From JAHJGG01 sp041658785 (GTDB taxonomy: Bacteria; Patescibacteriota; Patescibacteriia; Magasanikbacterales; UBA922), in assembly GCA_041658785.1 (NCBI GenBank), contig JBAZZL010000025.1:1-17125 (forward strand): a DNA stretch of 17,125 nt, in the 5' to 3' direction. The notes below the pieces were generated by a model. The model saw nothing but the letters and a program-made list of their open reading frames with translations, did no database searches and was not told the origin of the DNA. Shown in pieces: positions 13,352 to 17,125 of this stretch. Every line of letters starts with the position of its first letter. Position 1 is the first letter of the stretch. The translations under genes were made by a program, and so were the position numbers.

Positions 13352-13558
13352 ATGCCTATGCCTAAAATGAAGACCCACCAAGCAATCGCAAAAAGATTCA
13401 AAGTAAAAAAATCCGGCAAGATCTTAAAACGGACTGATGGCCAGGATCATTTTAATTCACGGGAAACAGGCAAGGTGAAGCGAAACAAGCGCAGTGATAA
13501 AGATCTAAAAAAAATGTATAAAAAAACTATCAGGCAAGCCATGCCTTACAAATCATAA
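13352..13558 (+). CDS. rpmI: 50S ribosomal protein L35
   Basis: This encodes 68 residues, highly basic. The family core PKMKTHQAIAKRFKVKKSGKI and the C-terminal KKMYKKTIRQAMPY are present. The canonical N-terminus is MPKMKTH, so the second ATG at 13358 (66 residues) is as likely as the first. L35 is a small component of the 50S subunit assembled with L20. The SD is weak (GGGG 14 nt upstream). It is followed by rplT after 57 bp in one operon. Confidence 0.96.
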   Translation: MPMPKMKTHQAIAKRFKVKKSGKILKRTDGQDHFNSRETGKVKRNKRSDKDLKKMYKKTIRQAMPYKS

Positions 13559-13615
13559 ATCCGAAAATCACACGCAACAATGATTATATAGGATTATAGA
13601 TTTAGCAAAGCAAAT

Positions 13616-13960
13616 ATGTCCAGAATAAAAAGAGGAAAATCACACTTAAAAAGACGAAAAAATCTAATGAAACGGGTAAAAGGGTTTCATGGCGGATTAA
13701 AAAAGCTTAACAAGGCCGCGAAGACCGCAGATACCAAAGCGGGAATGCACGCGTACAGGGACCGTCGGGTTAAAAAACGAGACATGAGGCTTCTGTGGCA
13801 GATCAGGATAAACGCGGCAACCAGAGCATTGGGTGTAAGCTACAGCGTCTTTATGGGGAATCTTATAAATAAGCAAGTAGGCCTTGATCGAAAAGTTTTG
13901 TCTGAAATAGCTGCCAAGCACCCAGAGACATTCAAAAAAATTGTTGATTTTGTCAAATAG
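13616..13960 (+). CDS. rplT: 50S ribosomal protein L20
   Basis: This encodes 114 residues, the normal length. Signatures: SRIKRGKSHLKRRKNLMKRVKGFHG in the extended N-terminal arm, then AYRDRRVKKRDMRLLWQIRINAATRALGVSYSVFM and GLDRKVLSEIAAKHPETF. L20 is an early 50S assembly protein that binds 23S rRNA and, in many bacteria, represses its own operon by binding the mRNA leader. No SD is visible. The 20-bp inverted repeat of the leader follows 25 bp after its stop. Confidence 0.97.
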   Translation: MSRIKRGKSHLKRRKNLMKRVKGFHGGLKKLNKAAKTADTKAGMHAYRDRRVKKRDMRLLWQIRINAATRALGVSYSVFMGNLINKQVGLDRKVLSEIAAKHPETFKKIVDFVK

Positions 13961-13984
13961 GCCGATTCTAAAAATTGCAAATAA

Positions 13985-14022
13985 CTGTGAATTACGAAAC
14001 TATCTCTTTTTGTCATTCACAG
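13985..14022. repeat. 20-bp inverted partner of the rpmI leader, within a hairpin
   Basis: CTGTGAATTACGAAACTATC (13985-14004) is the exact reverse complement of 13288-13307. Its first 8 bases also pair locally with ATTCACAG (14015-14022), around a 22-nt loop containing CTCTTTTTG. It may act as a terminator for the ribosomal operon, but the U-run lies in the loop. Confidence 0.75.
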
Positions 14023-14057
14023 AAATAAAGTATTTTTTCCAATTTTTTCCACATACT

Positions 14058-14078
14058 AGCTCTTGACAAACAAGAGCT
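14058..14078. promoter_or_regulatory. 21-bp dyad operator over the -35 box
   Basis: AGCTCTTG (14058-14065) ACAAA CAAGAGCT (14071-14078) is a perfect inverted repeat centred on the -35 hexamer TTGACA. The position fits a repressor site controlling the structured RNA. The binding protein is unknown. Confidence 0.6.
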
Positions 14079-14091
14079 GTTGTGTTAAGAT
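14063..14091 (+). promoter_or_regulatory. Promoter of the structured RNA
   Basis: Perfect TTGACA (14063-14068), 17 bp, TAAGAT (14086-14091). The predicted start is near 14098. Confidence 0.65.
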
Positions 14092-14097
14092 GGCTGA

Positions 14098-14191
14098 ACA
14101 ATTTGAAAGGCCCTTAGGGTGTTCGACGCTGGCGGGAGTGCCCCCTCCTTCACTCCATTTGTCAGCGACGAACACTTTGAGGGTCTTTTTT
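14098..14191 (+). ncRNA. Putative small structured RNA with built-in terminator
   Basis: About 94 nt between its own promoter and a T-run (14186-14191). Nearly all of it folds into one rod: GGCCCTTAGGGTGTTCG (14109-14125) pairs along 17 positions with CGAACACTTTGAGGGTC (14169-14185), including several G-U pairs. After one A-A mismatch, CGCTG (14127-14131) pairs with CAGCG (14163-14167), and GGAGTG (14135-14140) with CACTCC (14151-14156). The apical loop CCCCCTCCTT is pyrimidine-only. It does not show the conserved SRP RNA tetraloop region and is too short for ordinary 6S RNA. Alternatives are an attenuator of the downstream protease gene or simply a long terminator. A small overlapping ORF (from 14063 or 14090) is not considered real. 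Confidence 0.55.
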
Positions 14192-14264
14192 ATGTATGAA
14201 ATTCAAAAGGCGCTGACAATAAAATTTAAAAAAATATTCACAGTTTGTTTACTATGAATCATGG

Positions 14265-14270
14265 TATAAT
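14265..14270 (+). promoter_or_regulatory. -10 box giving a leaderless SprT-like mRNA
   Basis: Perfect TATAAT ends 6 nt before ATG 14277, so the likely transcription start is the A of the start codon. No good -35 hexamer is found at 16-18 bp. The gap 14192-14264 is AT-rich and otherwise featureless. Confidence 0.5.
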
Positions 14271-14276
14271 GCCTTT

Positions 14277-14753
14277 ATGTTTCCCTTCAAAAAAAGACAA
14301 ACAAACTATGAACGCAGCAATTCAATCACTGCCGTAGATTTTCCAGTTTTCGAAAACACGCGAAAGCTATTTCATGAATTGTTGAAATCAAAAAATACCC
14401 AAAAGCGGCAATGGCTAAGCGACGAGCTACTCGATCAACTTGCCGACTTGGCGCGGGTAGATATCGTAAAACTCAAAATTTCTGACGCAAGGCAATATCA
14501 TAAAAAATATAAAGGCAGAGTGGTTTCTAAACAATATGGCTATTACCGCCCGCAATCAAATTATATCTACATCAATAACCGCACAGCAGTGCGCGGTCAG
14601 ATTCTTGCTCCCAAGACCTTTGTTGATACTTTAATGCATGAATGGATGCACCATTACGACTGCAAAAAACTCAAGCTTAATTCAATACACACGTCTGGAT
14701 TTTACGCGCGGTTGAAGAATTTGAAAGTAAAATTAGGTTATTTTTATAACTAA
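14277..14753 (+). CDS. SprT-like zinc metallopeptidase
   Basis: This encodes 158 residues. The zincin motif HEWMH (H121, E122, H125) in TLMHEWMHHYD is followed by H138 in HTSGFYARL, a spacing seen in SprT-like and related DUF45-type proteases: two histidines plus a third downstream ligand and the glutamate base. The region RVVSKQYGYYRPQSNYIYIN before the motif resembles the beta-hairpin preceding the active helix in SprT-like folds. No signal peptide or membrane helix is present, so it should be cytoplasmic. Substrate unknown; SprT relatives act on DNA-bound proteins in eukaryotes, which cannot be assumed here. It stands alone, appears leaderless, and the convergent toxin gene begins 21 bp after its stop. 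Confidence 0.82.
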   Translation: MFPFKKRQTNYERSNSITAVDFPVFENTRKLFHELLKSKNTQKRQWLSDELLDQLADLARVDIVKLKISDARQYHKKYKGRVVSKQYGYYRPQSNYIYINNRTAVRGQILAPKTFVDTLMHEWMHHYDCKKLKLNSIHTSGFYARLKNLKVKLGYFYN

Positions 14754-14774
14754 AACACAAGGGCATGCCAAAAT

Positions 14775-15047
14775 TTATAAATTCCGATAAATGTCATGTT
14801 TGCCAACCGAGATAAACAGAATGTCGCCGTTTGATTGGCGTTCAAAAATTATTCGATAGCCTCCAGTTATGGAAATTGACCACAACCCTTTAAGCTTGCC
14901 TAGCAGGGCATGGAGTCGAAGAGAAGGATGCAAAGGATTGGCCTTAAAAATTTTCTCTTTTTTGGCGGCTAGAATTACTAATTCTTTGGGGAGTTTTTTA
15001 AATTCAACCGCGAACTTAGAGGAATATAAAATTTTTGTTATAATCAT
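14775..15047 (-). CDS. RelE/ParE-superfamily toxin
   Basis: This encodes 90 residues. The pattern is typical: KFAVEFKKLPKEL at the N-terminus, HPSLRLHALLGKLKGLWSISITGGYRIIFE in the central strands (Arg near 67 in YRIIFE is the usual basic residue), and ISVGKHDIYRNL at the end. These are the signatures of the YafQ/HigB/RelE-type ribosome-dependent mRNA interferases and ParE-like relatives. Which target applies (mRNA or gyrase) cannot be told; the GKHDIYR ending favours the RelE/YafQ branch. The start overlaps the antitoxin stop by 4 bp (ATGA), so the pair is translated together. No terminator follows before the convergent protease gene. Confidence 0.88.
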   Translation of the reverse strand: MIITKILYSSKFAVEFKKLPKELVILAAKKEKIFKANPLHPSLRLHALLGKLKGLWSISITGGYRIIFERQSNGDILFISVGKHDIYRNL

Positions 15048-15271
15048 ACCAAATCGACCAACGACTCCGCTTTAATCGATTTGCCAGCGCAATATTCTTT
15101 GCGGGCTGATCCGATTGTTTTTAACAATTCAGCTTCGGAGATTAAATCGGAATCTTCCTTAAAAAGATATCTAATATACGAACTCACTGAATTATAGCCG
15201 CGTTTTCTAGTAAGAAGTTTTATCTGTCGCACATCGGCGACAGGGAGAGAAAGACTAAGAACTTGACGCAT
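15044..15271 (-). CDS. Ribbon-helix-helix antitoxin
   Basis: This encodes 75 residues. The N-terminal part, LSLSLPVADVRQIKLLTRKRGYNSVSSYIRYLF, has the beta strand followed by two helices of a MetJ/Arc-type DNA-binding domain, with GYNSVSSYIRYL as the second helix. The C-terminal half (from about 37) is a charged flexible region that would wrap around the toxin. It is first in the operon with the RelE/ParE-like toxin (4-bp overlap). A perfect palindrome overlapping the -10 box of its promoter is a good candidate operator for autorepression. No SD is seen. Confidence 0.88.
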   Translation of the reverse strand: MRQVLSLSLPVADVRQIKLLTRKRGYNSVSSYIRYLFKEDSDLISEAELLKTIGSARKEYCAGKSIKAESLVDLV

Positions 15272-15290
15272 ATAATTTATGTTAAAAAAA

Positions 15291-15307
15291 TTACACTCTA
15301 AGTGTAA
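15291..15307. promoter_or_regulatory. Operator of the antitoxin-toxin operon
   Basis: Perfect dyad TTACACT-CTA-AGTGTAA, 20 bp before the antitoxin ATG and covering the -10 box. A partial further half-site, TGTAATA, lies at 15314-15320. This fits autorepression by the ribbon-helix-helix antitoxin. Confidence 0.7.
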
Positions 15308-15329
15308 TACTATTGTAATACGGTGTCAA
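15301..15329 (-). promoter_or_regulatory. Promoter of the antitoxin-toxin operon
   Basis: On the minus strand perfect TTGACA (15324-15329), 17 bp, TACACT (15301-15306). The -10 box is one arm of the operator palindrome. Confidence 0.72.
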
Positions 15330-15414
15330 ACTTAACCTGTGTATAAACTAAAAAAGCCCTATCATTTTATGATAAAAGCTCCTATATTTATTATACAATG
15401 ACAATGAAACCGTG

Positions 15415-15488
15415 CGGACCGGACGGGACTCGAACCCGCAACTTCCGCCGTGACAGGGCGGTGCTCTAACCAGTTGAACTACCGGTCC
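15415..15488 (-). tRNA. tRNA-Asp (anticodon GTC)
   Basis: On the minus strand GGACCGG pairs with CCGGTCC in the acceptor stem. GTTC...GAGC forms the D-arm. CCGCC-CTGTCAC-GGCGG is the anticodon arm with GTC. GCGGG-TTCGAGT-CCCGT is the T-arm with normal TTCGA. The discriminator is G; CCA is not encoded, so it must be added after transcription. It begins 11 bp downstream of the 48-residue basic protein gene and is probably cotranscribed with it. The stretch 15330-15414 holds no other gene. Confidence 0.96.
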
Positions 15489-15499
15489 AAAAATAAATT

Positions 15500-15646
15500 T
15501 TAATTATCAACATCCTTGTCAACACTTGATTTAGCCTGCTGCGCAGCAACCTTTTGCAGACGTTTAAGTTTTTTTTTGTCTCGGTGAATTTTTGCTTTTT
15601 TCCTTCTTACTTGCTCCATTTCAAAATTATGCTTTCTTTTGCCCAT
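15500..15646 (-). CDS. 48-residue highly basic small protein
   Basis: An ATG at 15646 opens a 48-codon frame ending at TAA 15500-15502. The protein begins MGKRKHNFEMEQVRRKKAKI and continues with HRDKKKLKRLQKVAAQQAK, a Lys/Arg-rich amphipathic helix, ending in a short acidic tail DKDVDN. A well-formed promoter (TTGACA, 17 bp, TATTAT) stands 37 bp before the ATG, and tRNA-Asp follows 11 bp after the stop; both argue that the frame is real. Composition suggests RNA or ribosome binding, as for many tiny basic proteins, but no family is recognised. There is no SD. It may have been skipped by length cut-offs elsewhere. Confidence 0.7.
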   Translation of the reverse strand: MGKRKHNFEMEQVRRKKAKIHRDKKKLKRLQKVAAQQAKSSVDKDVDN

Positions 15647-15682
15647 ATAATCTATAAATTACAGTAAAATTATAATGACAAT

Positions 15683-15711
15683 ATAATACTAAAAATAAGC
15701 GATATTGTCAA
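15683..15711 (-). promoter_or_regulatory. Promoter of the small basic protein - tRNA-Asp unit
   Basis: On the minus strand perfect TTGACA (15706-15711), 17 bp, TATTAT (15683-15688). Confidence 0.75.
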
Positions 15712-15736
15712 TAGTAATTTAGTAATTGTAATTTAG

Positions 15737-15837
15737 TAAAATCAAAAAACTCCCTTTTAAGAAGTTCTTTGATCCTCAATCATCTCTACAAGCTAAAGAT
15801 GATAATTGGGATGGGAAGGACCTCCAGTTCCTTCCCA
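15737..15837 (-). terminator. 3' hairpins / terminator of the 15869-16840 gene
   Basis: Following the stop on the minus strand there is first a 9-bp stem TGGGAAGGA/TCCTTCCCA (15829-15837 with 15812-15820). Further on comes CAAAGAACTTCTT pairing, with several G-U, to AGGGAGTTTTTTG (15759-15771 with 15743-15755), whose descending arm is U-rich and followed by ATTTT. The second is the likelier terminator. The gap 15712-15868 has no gene. Confidence 0.5.
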
Positions 15838-15868
15838 ATATTTCCCCCTTCTAAAACCGCCATCACCA

Positions 15869-16840
15869 CTAATCGACAGTCGGCGTTTCCCGGCTGTTCG
15901 TCTTGGGCCGGCTGCTGCGTTTCCTGGCCCTTTGAAACTTGGCTTCAGCCGCCTGGACTTCCTTTTCAGCGGCATAAAGAGCTTGATCAAACTCTCGCCG
16001 GTGGCCATTAAGGCTGGCCGCAACAGAAGCCAGAAGCTGCCGCGCCTTGGAAAGATCACTCACGTGATCAGACAAACCAGCGAGGCGATCTGCGAGCGCT
16101 CGCAGCTGGGCAGCTCGACGCAACCGTTCCTTCTGACTCTTGATGAGCTCTAATGCCCTCGCTTCATCATCATTTCCAAGAGAGTCGCGGACAAGGTCTT
16201 CAGCATCCAGCTTCATCGCCTCCTCAATGAGGTGCCTGCGCCGTTCAGTCCGATTCATGAACTCAACGGCTGTATCAAGCGCGTCAGAACCAAGCAGCGA
16301 AGCAACCGCATCGCGAACACCCAAACGGTCTGCTCGTTCAAGCAACGGTTTGTCGCGTTCGGCCAGTGTGATTCTTCGCTCGGCCTCTTTGAGATTGCCG
16401 CTTTGGAAACTTGCCCGCACACACTGGACCACCTCTGCGCCGAGCTTCTCCGCGCGTTGAACCAACTCCCGATAACGACGAGCTGTCTCTCTTTGTTCCG
16501 CTTCAAGGTGCTCTTGCTCTCTGCGAACAGCCCCTTCCTTCTTCTTTCTCAAAGATTCAGCTAGAAACCGTACTGACAGGCCACTTACGAAATAAACGCG
16601 CAAGGCCTTTTTGAGGAAAGGCTCCTCCCCGAGCTGGCGCATGTATCGCGTACACATCATGAACTCAATGATCAGCCAGATGCCGGCCGGCATTGCTATG
16701 CCAGCCAGCGCCGCCCAGACAACAGAGGGATGGCCCGCTGTAAAAGGGCCAAAGATGTCTGCGGCGACGACCGCGACTATGTCCGCCAAAACGGCCAAGC
16801 GGATGGCTGCAAGCAAGTACGAATTCCTTGGAAACATCAT
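15869..16840 (-). CDS. GC-rich two-membrane-helix protein with long coiled-coil domain, function unknown
   Basis: This encodes 323 residues from the ATG at 16840. A second ATG directly follows (16837), and AAGGAG lies 3 nt (or 6 nt) upstream; the longer frame from 16906 lacks an SD. Two membrane helices lie at about 9-31 and 39-62. Residues 63-95 are a basic connecting segment, and residues about 95-310 form a nearly continuous Glu/Arg/Ala/Leu-rich helical region with repeated patterns (LKEAERRITLAERDK, EFMNRTERRRHLIEEA), ending in a basic tail RKRSSRPK. It is probably an inner-membrane protein with a large cytoplasmic helical rod. No domain is recognised. Codon use is G/C-ending, like the genes at 4141 and 7790, and unlike the neighbours. 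It is monocistronic with 3' hairpins. Confidence 0.82.
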   Translation of the reverse strand: MMFPRNSYLLAAIRLAVLADIVAVVAADIFGPFTAGHPSVVWAALAGIAMPAGIWLIIEFMMCTRYMRQLGEEPFLKKALRVYFVSGLSVRFLAESLRKKKEGAVRREQEHLEAEQRETARRYRELVQRAEKLGAEVVQCVRASFQSGNLKEAERRITLAERDKPLLERADRLGVRDAVASLLGSDALDTAVEFMNRTERRRHLIEEAMKLDAEDLVRDSLGNDDEARALELIKSQKERLRRAAQLRALADRLAGLSDHVSDLSKARQLLASVAASLNGHRREFDQALYAAEKEVQAAEAKFQRARKRSSRPKTNSRETPTVD

Positions 16841-16963
16841 GTTCTCCTTCTCCTGTACTCGGCCCACCAATGATGGGTGCGGTTTTCTTTCCCGCCACGA
16901 AATCACCGTGACAGCTTATAAGTCAATCATACTATAAAATAAAAGTCAATGCCAGTGTTTGTA

Positions 16964-16987
16964 TAAAAAAAACGGCCTCTTAGCCGT
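16964..16987 (-). terminator. Terminator of a gene entering from the right
   Basis: On the minus strand ACGGC-TAAGAG-GCCGT followed by eight T. It stands upstream of the 15869-16840 gene and after the 7-bp array, so it would end a minus-strand transcript from beyond the window. The gap 16841-16963 contains repeated TTGACT and TATGAT-like sequences, but no promoter with proper spacing was found. Confidence 0.6.
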
Positions 16988-16991
16988 CTTT

Positions 16992-17125
16992 TGTCAACTG
17001 TCAACTGTCAACTGTCAACTGTCAACTGTCAACTGTCAACTGTCAACTGTCAACTGTCAACTGTCAACTGTCAACTGTCAACTGTCAACTGTCAACTGTC
17101 AACTGTCAACTGTCAACTGTCAACT
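16992..17125. repeat. Tandem array of the heptamer TGTCAAC, running off the window
   Basis: Nineteen perfect head-to-tail copies of TGTCAAC (134 bp) continue to the right edge without a single mismatch. The reverse strand reads GTTGACA, containing the -35 consensus TTGACA in every unit. Confidence 0.97.

Noticed and set aside
14063..14257. Small plus-strand ORF over the structured RNA
   Set aside because: Its start lies inside the promoter and it crosses the terminator hairpin; composition is not protein-like.
16841..16906. Upstream start at 16906 for the coiled-coil membrane protein
   Set aside because: It would read through the SD AAGGAG that serves ATG 16840/16837 and adds a polar stretch before the membrane helix.

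Overview
The window looks like a chromosomal segment of a Candidate Phyla Radiation (Patescibacteria/Parcubacteria-like) bacterium. This is inference. It rests on moderate-to-low GC native genes mostly without Shine-Dalgarno (SD) sequences, a very large unassignable protein next to a small DUF5663-like gene, many tiny toxin-antitoxin-type modules, and a compact smpB - tmRNA - infC - rpmI - rplT block. No 16S rRNA or other phylogenetic marker beyond the ribosomal genes is present, so the phylum call is moderate.

Layout. (1) 1-3707, minus strand: a >1,130-residue two-membrane-segment protein running off the left edge, preceded by a small helical protein. (2) 3708-5320: palindromes and microrepeats, then an isolated GC-rich gene (4141-5061) with a strong promoter, structured leader, perfect SD and elaborate 3' hairpins. 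(3) 5321-6744, plus strand: two adjacent HEPN/nucleotidyltransferase modules in opposite gene order, ending in a large palindrome. (4) 6882-11392, minus strand: a GC-rich Asp-rich putative lipoprotein (MopE-type motif plus DUF1566), a Wzz-like chain-length regulator, a membrane-anchored HtrA-like protein whose catalytic motifs look lost, a GxxExxY protein flanked by inverted arrays of a 32-bp repeat, and a polytopic membrane protein. (5) 11513-13960, plus strand: smpB, ssrA (tmRNA), infC, rpmI, rplT. Together these serve ribosome rescue, initiation and 50S assembly. (6) 14058-14753: a short, highly structured RNA with its own promoter and a dyad over the -35 box, then a SprT-like metalloprotease gene that appears leaderless. 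(7) 14775-15711, minus strand: a RelE/ParE-type toxin with ribbon-helix-helix antitoxin, and a 48-residue basic protein gene placed 11 bp before tRNA-Asp. (8) 15869-17125: a third GC-rich strong-SD gene (two membrane helices plus long coiled coil) and a 7-bp tandem array running off the right edge.

Two patterns cross the window. Three genes (4141-5061, 6882-7790, 15869-16840) share GC-rich codon use and strong SDs, unlike everything else, and may be transferred or expressed by a different logic. Intergenic spaces are rich in perfect palindromes and 7- or 8-bp tandem microrepeats, and a 20-bp perfect inverted repeat brackets rpmI-rplT. No mobile element, CRISPR array or clearly novel multi-gene system was found. 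The best candidates for new biology are the structured RNA at 14098-14191, the paired HEPN/MNT modules and the pseudo-HtrA protein.
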